Of a stretch of 64,000 nucleotides of DNA, positions 54,576 to 61,443 are shown in pieces (position 1 is the stretch's first letter; every line of letters begins with the position of its first letter). The position numbers were made by a program, and so were the translations under genes. The DNA is from Cryobacterium sp. PH31-O1 (GTDB lineage: Bacteria; Actinomycetota; Actinomycetes; Actinomycetales; Microbacteriaceae): contig NZ_JASITB010000003.1 in assembly GCF_030063455.1 (NCBI RefSeq), forward strand, positions 327,726-391,725, in the 5' to 3' direction. The notes beneath the pieces were generated by a model. It saw only the letters and a list, made by a program, of their open reading frames with translations. It was not told the DNA's origin and did not search any database.

Positions 54576-55298
54576 AAGTCCCCCTGCCGCTGAGCGTAGC
54601 CGAACCCGCGCCAGTTTCATTCACGAATTACGACACGTGTCCGCTCTCTTTGTAGAGAAACCGCTCCGCGCTTTCCTATTTGGGTGTGCTCAGCCTCATT
54701 GAAGAACGAGTGACACTGCAGAGATATGGCATTCTGTTTCAACACATATTATTCGCCGTAGCGGTCCGTCAGTCGGGCTCGGTCATATTGGCTCTGAAGC
54801 TGGCACCATTGTGCCGACGGCATCCGCTGTGGTGTTTCGACGACGACCGGTCGCTCACCTGACTTACGACTCGGCGCCCGAGCGACTCACGAGGAGTCTC
54901 CTCGTAGACCGGTTGAGCGTCTCCTCGCCGCCCGGTTGAGCATCTCCTGACCGGGCGCTCCCGACCCGCAGGCATTCCCTCGGGCACGTCGTTCATGACG
55001 GCTATTCGGCGCATGTAGAGCAAGTTCTGCTAAACGTTTAACACCACGCAGTAGAGTGTCAAGATGTTGTCGTAGGTTTGCTAGGCAGTGTGACGGCCGT
55101 ATTCGAGGCGGCGCTGGGAGGGTGAGCGCGGGCATCCGCTCGAGAAGGCGCCACGGCGCGAACCGGGCAATGTACTGGGACTCTCGGGACCGGCGGCCCA
55201 GGGCGCCACAGCGGGTGTAGAACTCTTTCGACCAGACTCTGCGCCGCGCTGCTGTGACCGGCCGTGACGCATTCCGCCCTGACGAAAGGAACCCTCCT
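54576..55298. other. Intergenic region without a credible gene
   Basis: About 720 bases. I see no gene here. An imperfect duplication, CCGGTTGAGC(G/A)TCTCCT, occurs at about 54909 and 54934, and CTCACGAGGAGTCTCCTCGT at 54887 forms a small inverted repeat. GC content returns to the chromosome average from about 54800 on. Confidence 0.5.
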
Positions 55299-55907
55299 GT
55301 GCCTGCTCTCACCGCTCTTGCCCTGGTGTGCACGCTGACCCCCTCCCCCGCACCGTCGAGCAGTGAGTTGCTGGCGCGACTCATTCTCGACGAGCTCGAG
55401 AAACACGGTGTCGAGACCTCCTCGGTGCGCGTGGTCGACCACGATGTGAAACGCGGCGTGCTCGCCGATATGGGCAACGGCGACGAATGGCCGGCCCTGC
55501 GGGAGCGCATTCTCGCGGCCGACATCATTGTGCTCAGCACTCCCATCTGGATGGGACACCCCTGCAGCGTGGCCCAGCAAGTGATGGAACGCCTCGACGC
55601 CGACCTCGCCGAAACGGATGCCCAGGGCCGCCCGATCATGTACGACAAGGTGGCCACGGTGGCCGTCGTCGGCAACGAAGACGGCGCCCACAAGGCCATC
55701 GCAGACATGATGCAGGCGATGAATGACATCGGCTTCAGCATCCCCGCGCAGGGCGGCACCTACTGGGTGGGCGAGGCCATGCAGACCGTCGACTTCCAAG
55801 ACCTCGACGAGGTGCCGGAGGCTATCGCAACGGCCAATGCCCGCCTCGCCCGGAACGCCGCGCATTTGGCCCGGATGCTGAAGGCGGAGGGGTATCCGGC
55901 CGAGTAG
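55299..55907 (+). CDS. Flavodoxin-like NAD(P)H-dependent oxidoreductase
   Basis: A 202-residue flavodoxin-fold protein of the NAD(P)H-dependent FMN reductase group: an FMN-phosphate loop TPSPAPSSSELLARLIL, ADIIVLSTPIWMGHPCSVAQQVMERLD, and VATVAVVGNEDGAHKAI with Gly-Gly-Thr in PAQGGTYWVG. It probably binds FMN; the electron acceptor is unknown. GTG at 55299 behind AAAGGA; longer reading without site at 55254. Confidence 0.83.
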   Translation: MPALTALALVCTLTPSPAPSSSELLARLILDELEKHGVETSSVRVVDHDVKRGVLADMGNGDEWPALRERILAADIIVLSTPIWMGHPCSVAQQVMERLDADLAETDAQGRPIMYDKVATVAVVGNEDGAHKAIADMMQAMNDIGFSIPAQGGTYWVGEAMQTVDFQDLDEVPEAIATANARLARNAAHLARMLKAEGYPAE

Positions 55908-55934
55908 GGCGCAGCGGTGCGTTGACCGTGACCT

Positions 55935-56690
55935 AGTCAACGAGCGGCATCGGGGTGCGTTTCGTCGACCGCCGACGTGACCGTGAAGGCGATGTGGACT
56001 GATGTCGCTCATGTCGTGAAGCCTGGAGATTCTGCGCGGAGCTTGACGTTGGAACTCGGCCTGACCGGGAACAATACTGCCGCCGGCTGGACCGTGACCT
56101 TGTCGAGTTCCGGGTTGAAGCCGGAATCGGCGTATGACCTGGTCGTCCGATCGACGCCATCCACGATCGCCTTCGGGTCGGCCAATATTCACATCAAAAT
56201 CGTGACTCGATACCTGGAAGACGTACGCGGCATAGGAACCCACTCGCGTAGGGCTGTGCCTGCAACAGGTAGACAGGGACGCCAGGAAGTCCCAGGTCCG
56301 CTGCATCCGTTGTGGAGCACTAAATGCCACGATTGTGCGGCCGGGATTTGCGTCGACTGCGCTGTTCTGACTGTCATCAATCGTGGAAGTTGGTTGCATT
56401 CCTCGGCTTAGAGCGGGTCGGCTGTTGTCGTGTCGGTTGCCGCGACACCCTGATAAGACAACCTCGACAAATGCACCAAACTGACGGAATTCGGGCTGGA
56501 TGCGGGCGTCACCTCGCCCACCTGGTTGGGGTATAAGACAGTGGTCGATTCGGTCATGTCGTTCGACCTGGGCGGGCACGGAAGGGCTGACAGGCAGCGA
56601 TTGGCCCTGCGGACTCTGGCCGTAGCCCCGACGCCGACCGCGTCAGGCTGGGTGTTCGGCGGATGGTTTAACGACGACTACTGGGGCTGA
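55935..56690 (+). pseudogene. Remnants of a large secreted surface protein
   Basis: Two fragments of coding sequence in different frames. At 55935-56200 one frame reads TADVTVKAMWTDVAHVVKPG and GLTGNNTAAGWTVTLSSSGL, like repeat domains of Microbacteriaceae surface proteins. At 56469-56690 another reads SFDLGGHGRADRQRLALRTL, then GWVFGGWFNDDYWG before a stop, like an InlB B-repeat. No continuous frame or signal peptide remains. Confidence 0.4.
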
Positions 56691-56866
56691 CGGAGGATGA
56701 ATGCGGCCATGCCGGGCACTGTGCATGCAACGACACCGTGCTCCGGTGCATAGATCAGTCCCTTAGATATCAGGTTGGCACGATTTGGACCGAGACTTGC
56801 CGGCGAGCGGCGCATGCGCACGGCAATTTCGCCCGACGAGCTGCCGCTATCGCCATCGTCGGCCAT
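56678..56866 (-). pseudogene. C-terminal fragment of an AAA ATPase-type protein
   Basis: A short frame, MADDGDSGSSSGEIAVRMRR, then SPASLGPNRANLISKGLIYA, PEHGVVACTVPGMAAFILRQ. This is the winged-helix end common to actinobacterial archaeal-type AAA ATPases; the ATPase part is missing. It may be a remnant, or a small stand-alone DNA-binding protein. Confidence 0.5.
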
Positions 56867-56880
56867 AGAGCGCCTCATAT

Positions 56881-56940
56881 CTAGTGAAATCTAGCTGACT
56901 CTACCTCAAAGCTAGAGTGACGTAGATATTACTAGATTTC
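56881..56940. promoter_or_regulatory. CTAG-rich inverted repeat region
   Basis: GAAATCTAG (56886-56894) and CTAGATTTC (56932-56940) form an inverted repeat, and CTAG occurs four times in 56 bases although it is rare in high-GC genomes. It lies upstream of the ATPase fragment and may be its operator. Confidence 0.4.
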
Positions 56941-57072
56941 TCGATTAGGGCACGTACGTTGCGTAGTACGTATCTCTCATTGGGTCGGCCGTCGGCGCGT
57001 CAGGAGCGGGTGGCATCCGCTTGTATTGGGGCGGCGGACTGCCGGGGGCGAGTAGATTTGGCTCCTGCCGGG

Positions 57073-57468
57073 TCAGTTCGCGGCAAATGTGTGCACGCCG
57101 CTCAGGGATTGGAACGTGGCATCCGCCGTTACCAGGGTGAGCGATTCCAACATGCTTTGCGCCGCCAGAATGCGGTCAAAAGGGTCACGGTGGTGCCAGT
57201 CCAGTTGACCGGCAGCGAGTGCGTGCCGCGATGTGATCGCTAATTCCACGGCCCCCAGGCGCTGCAGGTACTCGGCATAGGCGATCAGTATCGGCGAGGC
57301 ATCCGGCAGCTTTCCGATTCGGTGCTTGGTCGCAATCTCCCACGCCGTCGCCGCTGACACGATGAGTTCGTTGGAGGGATCGCGAATTAGCGCGGTGGCC
57401 TCGGCGGACAACTGGGCCGGGTCACGGAGCGCCCAGAGCAGCGCATGCGTGTCGAGGAGGAGCCTCAC
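57073..57468 (-). CDS. vapC: PIN-domain toxin VapC
   Basis: A 131-residue PIN-domain ribonuclease. Acidic active-site residues are in LLLDTHALLWAL, SAATAWEIATK and HHRDPFDRILAAQ, in the order of VapC. GTG start at 57468 overlaps the antitoxin stop (GTGA), so the pair is translated as one. VapC toxins cleave tRNA or rRNA; the target here is unknown. Confidence 0.92.
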   Translation of the reverse strand: MRLLLDTHALLWALRDPAQLSAEATALIRDPSNELIVSAATAWEIATKHRIGKLPDASPILIAYAEYLQRLGAVELAITSRHALAAGQLDWHHRDPFDRILAAQSMLESLTLVTADATFQSLSGVHTFAAN

Positions 57469-57698
57469 GCCCCGCCCCACAAAGCCAGCTCGTCAGCGGA
57501 GAGGGGGTCAGAGAACGATGCAGGGATCGAGCCTCCAGGCACAAAACCCAATTCACGCATCGGGGCGGCCTGCAAGGCTGAGAGGCGTGCGATCGGGCTT
57601 CCCCCGCGCGCAATGATTATCTCTTCACCGCGCTCGACCCGCGCCAACAACTCGGAGAGCCGCGTTTTCGCATCCTGAACATTCACCTGCTCGCTCAT
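57465..57698 (-). CDS. vapB: Phd/YefM-type antitoxin (VapB role)
   Basis: A 77-residue antitoxin: MSEQVNVQDAKTRLSELLAR, VERGEEIIIARGGSPIARL, and an acidic toxin-binding tail. Start at ATG 57698. Two TTGGTCAAC words 14 bases apart lie directly before the ATG, a likely autoregulatory operator. The next gene upstream is the divergent recombinase. Confidence 0.9.
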   Translation of the reverse strand: MSEQVNVQDAKTRLSELLARVERGEEIIIARGGSPIARLSALQAAPMRELGFVPGGSIPASFSDPLSADELALWGGA

Positions 57699-57699
57699 G

Positions 57700-57721
57700 T
57701 TGACCAAGTTTAGTTGACCAA
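57700..57721 (-). promoter_or_regulatory. Direct repeats before the antitoxin start
   Basis: TTGACCAA at 57700-57707 and 57714-57721 (plus strand; TTGGTCAA in the reading direction), period 14 bases, ending next to the antitoxin ATG. Typical position for antitoxin binding. Confidence 0.5.
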
Positions 57722-57964
57722 CCCGGATCTGGGTAGGCAAGGGGGCGGAATACGCCCCGCCGATCTATTTGTCACCTGTGCTCGACAGCACTTACCTCGC
57801 CCGCCTTCTCCACAGCCAGGAGTATTGACGTTGTCCACACTTTTTCCGCTTGCTGCGGCAGCGCGTTGGGGCAGGTGCATAGCCTTCTAATACCGCACAG
57901 TGCGATGACCCCGTCGCGTCGTGCCGGCAGGAGCCACCCTTCTCTTGGCATCTGGAGGTCGACT

Positions 57965-58879
57965 ATGTTGAGGCCCGGCCCGATCGAGCCCATGTTCAAC
58001 GCCCAGATGACCGCCGAAGAGATGGCCGCCACGGCATTTCTCGCCAGGTACAAAGGCGCCACCCGGGTGCTGTACCTGGGCGATCTACGCATCTTCTTCG
58101 AATGGTGCGCGGTGAACGGAATCCGGCCCCTCGGGGCTGAGCGGGTGCATATCGAATTCTTCGCTCGCTACCTGGAGGAAGTGCGCGGCAATGGTGCCGC
58201 GGCCACCTTTCGCCGATTGTCGGTCATCAAGGGCTTCTACCGCATAGCGGAGGCCGACGGCCGCATCAGCCACTCGCCCATGACGTTCGTGCGCATGCCG
58301 AAGGTAGTCTGGGACGAAAATGCGGCAATGGGCCTTGACCGCTCACAGCTGAGGCAGCTTATTCAAACGGCTCGAACGAAGTCGACCACCGACGCCGCGC
58401 TCGTTATTCTCATGGGCATGCTGGGCCTTCGCGTGAGCGAGGCCTGCAGCGTACAGATTGAAGATTTTGCTGAGACAAAGAGCGGACATCGAGTGCTTCG
58501 AGTCATGGGCAAAGGCGGGAAGCCGGCCACGATCCCCCTCCCGCCGCCCGTATTACAGGCCCTTGAGAACTGCGCGGGAGACCGCACGGTCGGCCAGCTT
58601 CTCGTCACGAACATCGGCACGGCCATGGAGCGTGGATCGGCCTATAGGCGCATCAAATCTCTCGGCAAGCTGGCCGGTTTACCCGCCGGACTGCACCCGC
58701 ATACGCTGCGACACAGTGCGATTACCGCTGCGCTCGACGGCGGGGCCACGTTGCGCGACGCGCAGATCTTTGCTCGGCATGCCGACCCTCGAATGACCGT
58801 GCGTTACGACCGCAACCGTGGAAACCTCGACCGGCACGCCGCACACGGTCTCGCCGCCTACCTCGACGACGAGGCATAA
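57965..58879 (+). CDS. Tyrosine recombinase / phage-type integrase
   Basis: A 304-residue recombinase with an N-terminal SAM-like core-binding domain (RYKGATRVLYLGDLRIFFEW) and a catalytic domain whose five key residues can be seen: Arg in GMLGLRVSEAC, Lys in MGKGGKPATI, His-x-x-Arg in HPHTLRHSAITAAL, His in FARHADPRMTV and Tyr in RYDRNRGN. ATG at 57965 with GGAGG six bases upstream; earlier in-frame codons back to 57866 are unsupported. It has no visible excisionase or attachment site here. Likely the relic or active integrase of a small mobile element. Confidence 0.9.
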   Translation: MLRPGPIEPMFNAQMTAEEMAATAFLARYKGATRVLYLGDLRIFFEWCAVNGIRPLGAERVHIEFFARYLEEVRGNGAAATFRRLSVIKGFYRIAEADGRISHSPMTFVRMPKVVWDENAAMGLDRSQLRQLIQTARTKSTTDAALVILMGMLGLRVSEACSVQIEDFAETKSGHRVLRVMGKGGKPATIPLPPPVLQALENCAGDRTVGQLLVTNIGTAMERGSAYRRIKSLGKLAGLPAGLHPHTLRHSAITAALDGGATLRDAQIFARHADPRMTVRYDRNRGNLDRHAAHGLAAYLDDEA

Positions 58880-58888
58880 ATGCCACTG

Positions 58889-59578
58889 TTAGGGCAGGAG
58901 CGGGGTGGCGATCGTCGCCTGGGGGCCGGCCTCACCGCCCAGGGCGGCGACCAGGCGCTCGCGGGCTCGGCCCAGGTGGTCGTCGAGCAACTGGGCGGCG
59001 GCCTCGCCGTCGCCGGCCTCGAGCAGTTCGAGAATGCGCTGGTGTTCGGCATGGATGAGGCCGGGGGCGAGCAAATTGAGGGATTGCACTCGGGTCATGC
59101 AGAGGCGCACCTCACTCATGAGCGAGCGATACATTTTGGTCACCCTCTCGTTGCCGATGGCCTCAATGAGGCCGAGGTGAAAGCGCATGTCGGGCTCAAT
59201 GAGATCCATCGGTGAGCCCGCCGTGAGGTGGGCAATTTCTTGGTTGGCCGCCACGGCCTGCGCTGGCACCAGTTTTTGGGCAGCTAACCGGCGCAAAATT
59301 TCGCTCTCGAGGTAGGCGCGCGCCAGGTAGATGTCGCGCACTGCCTCGGGACCGAGCACCGCCACCCGGGCGGTTTTATGCGGCCCGCGCACCAGAAGCC
59401 CCTCGGCAACGAGACGCTCGATCGCAGCCTTGGCGGTGGGCCGCGCCACGTCGTAGCTGGCGGCAATGTCGGTTTCGGTGAGCGCCGCGTCTGGGGTGAG
59501 CTTGCCGGCGAACAGGCGTGTGCGCAGATCGGTGGTGATGGCGTCGACGATGGAGATCGCTGCAACGGGGATGGGCAC
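58889..59578 (-). CDS. GntR-family regulator with FCD domain (lactate-type)
   Basis: A 229-residue FadR-like regulator: winged helix at residues 10-70 (TRLFAGKLTPDAALTETDIA, VARPTAKAAIERLVAEGLL), then a helical FCD ligand domain with metal-type residues (LIEPDMRFHLGLIEAIGN, HAEHQRILELLEAGD). It is divergent from the lactate permease gene and a consensus operator overlaps that promoter, so it is probably the lactate-responsive repressor (LldR role). It could also sense another organic acid. Confidence 0.88.
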   Translation of the reverse strand: MPIPVAAISIVDAITTDLRTRLFAGKLTPDAALTETDIAASYDVARPTAKAAIERLVAEGLLVRGPHKTARVAVLGPEAVRDIYLARAYLESEILRRLAAQKLVPAQAVAANQEIAHLTAGSPMDLIEPDMRFHLGLIEAIGNERVTKMYRSLMSEVRLCMTRVQSLNLLAPGLIHAEHQRILELLEAGDGEAAAQLLDDHLGRARERLVAALGGEAGPQATIATPLLP

Positions 59579-59636
59579 GTGGGCTCACCTTTCAACGGGG
59601 GTGCCTATATCATCCCAGACCGTACAACCCGTAATG

Positions 59637-59665
59637 TTGACTTACTTGAACACTTGTTAGACAAT
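59637..59665 (+). promoter_or_regulatory. Lactate permease promoter with FCD-type operator
   Basis: TTGACT (59637) and GACAAT (59660) are separated by 17 bases. The 11-bp palindrome TTGTTAGACAA (59654-59664), which fits the FadR-family consensus TNGTNNNACNA exactly, overlaps the -10 box. Binding of the GntR regulator there would block transcription. Confidence 0.7.
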
Positions 59666-59709
59666 CGACTAGTCGTTGCGCCTGTGACGCGTTCTCAGTG
59701 TGGAGACCA

Positions 59710-61443
59710 ATGTTGTTACCCCGTTCAGACCTCTTTGTGCAGATCACCGACCCCATCTTTGGCAATCTGCTGTTGTCGGCCCTGTGCGCCGCCCTCCCCC
59801 TCGTGCTGTTGTTTGTGCTGCTCGGCGTGTTTCGCATGAAGGCGCATAAGGCCGCTCTCGCCAGCCTGCTGCTCTCGATCGTGCTGGCCATCGTGGGCTG
59901 GCAGATGCCGGTGGGCCAGGCTCTCAGCGCCGCCGCGGCCGGAGCCTTCTACGGCCTGTTCCCCATCCTCTGGATTTTGGTCAACGCGCTGTGGATCTAC
60001 AAGCTCACCGTGGCCACGCCGTGGTTTGAGGTGCTGGGCCGCACCATTCGCTCCATCACCAATGACCTGCGCATTCTCTCTATTCTCATTGCGTTCTGCT
60101 TCGGCGCCCTGCTCGAATCGCTCGCCGGCTTTGGCGCCCCGGTGGCCATCTCGGCCGCCATGCTCATGGCCGCCGGCATGAAACCGCTGAAGTCGGCGCT
60201 CGTCTCCCTGCTCGCCAACACCGCCCCGGTGGCCTTCGGCGCTATGGCAGCACCGATCATTGCCCTCAACGGCGTCACCGGCCTACCCATTCACGACCTC
60301 GCCCAGATGGCCGGCCGCCAGACGCCGTTCATTGCCGTGCTCGTTCCGCTCATTCTGGTGTTCATGGTTGACGGCAAGCGCGGCCTCAAACAGACCTGGC
60401 CGGTAGCCCTCGTGGCCGGGCTGGTGTTTGGCCTGGCCCAGTTCGTCACCTCAAACTACCTTGCCGTTGAACTCACCGACGTTGTGGCCGCCGTCGTTAC
60501 CGTTGCCGCGGTACTCACCATGCTGCGGTTCTGGCAGCCCAGAGAGATCATCGGTGTGACGGATGCTGCCAGCCACGATTCCGCCGTTGCTTCCGCCGGT
60601 CCGACCGGCCGTCGCACGGCATCCGTCTCAGCCTCGTCCGTCACCTCTACCGCCCCGGTGACCGGCTCGACTGCCGTTATGGAGAAAACCACCCGCCCCC
60701 CGGCCCGTCAGGTGTGGAAGGCCATCGCGCCGTACCTGATCATTATGGGCATCTTCTCGATCGCCCAGATTCCCGCCGTCAAGGCCTGGCTGGGCGCCGT
60801 GGGCAGCGTGACCTTCGCCTGGCCCGGGCTCGACGTGGTCACCGCCGCCGGAGACCCCGTTGCCGCCCAGAGCTTTAAGCTTGACCACATCAAGGCCACC
60901 GGTACCCTGCTGATGCTCTCGGGCATCGTCACCATGATCATGTATCGCATGTCGATTCGCCGCGGCCTCGCCATTTACTGGCAGACGCTCGTGCAGCTGC
61001 GCTGGACCATTGTCACCGTCACGAGCGTGCTCAGTCTCTCGTTCGTCATGAACCTTTCGGGTCAGACCAACAGCCTCGGCGTTGCACTCGCCACCACCGG
61101 CGTGTTCTTTGCCGTGCTCTCCCCCGTCATTGGCTGGCTCGGCGTGGCGCTTACCGGCAGCGACACCTCATCGAACTCACTGTTTGGCCAGCTGCAGGTC
61201 GCCGCCGCGACCCAGACCGGCCTTTCGCCGGTGCTGATGGCCGCCGCCAACTCCTCGGCCGGTGTTCTCGGCAAGATGCTCAGCGTGCAGAACCTGGCCG
61301 TGGCCGCCGCAGCCGTGGGCATGGCCGGCGAAGAAGGCACGCTGTTTCGCAAACTGATCGGCTGGAGCCTGGGCCTGCTGGTACTCATCACCGCTTTGAT
61401 CGTGCTGCAGTCAACGCCCATTCTCGGCTGGATGGTTCCGTAA
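59710..61443 (+). CDS. lldP: L-lactate permease
   Basis: A 577-residue transporter of the LctP/GlcA family that imports lactate (and often glycolate) with protons. About 12-14 spans are expected; typical sequences are GAFYGLFPILWILVNALWIY, FGALLESLAGFGAPVAISAA, and ANSSAGVLGKMLSVQNL. A polar loop at about 290-330 rich in Ser/Thr/Val is in the middle. ATG 59710 has GGAG upstream. The following D-lactate dehydrogenase starts at the next base after the stop. Confidence 0.93.
   Translation: MLLPRSDLFVQITDPIFGNLLLSALCAALPLVLLFVLLGVFRMKAHKAALASLLLSIVLAIVGWQMPVGQALSAAAAGAFYGLFPILWILVNALWIYKLTVATPWFEVLGRTIRSITNDLRILSILIAFCFGALLESLAGFGAPVAISAAMLMAAGMKPLKSALVSLLANTAPVAFGAMAAPIIALNGVTGLPIHDLAQMAGRQTPFIAVLVPLILVFMVDGKRGLKQTWPVALVAGLVFGLAQFVTSNYLAVELTDVVAAVVTVAAVLTMLRFWQPREIIGVTDAASHDSAVASAGPTGRRTASVSASSVTSTAPVTGSTAVMEKTTRPPARQVWKAIAPYLIIMGIFSIAQIPAVKAWLGAVGSVTFAWPGLDVVTAAGDPVAAQSFKLDHIKATGTLLMLSGIVTMIMYRMSIRRGLAIYWQTLVQLRWTIVTVTSVLSLSFVMNLSGQTNSLGVALATTGVFFAVLSPVIGWLGVALTGSDTSSNSLFGQLQVAAATQTGLSPVLMAAANSSAGVLGKMLSVQNLAVAAAAVGMAGEEGTLFRKLIGWSLGLLVLITALIVLQSTPILGWMVP

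Noticed and set aside
54769-55023. 84-codon minus-strand frame in the 54.6-55.3 kb gap
   Set aside because: Arg/Ser-rich, no ribosome site or relative; probably non-coding.
55059-56579. 506-codon open frame on the minus strand across the flavodoxin gene and the gene debris
   Set aside because: Poor composition (His/Arg rich), no motif, and it runs antisense through a recognised flavodoxin-like gene with a good ribosome site.
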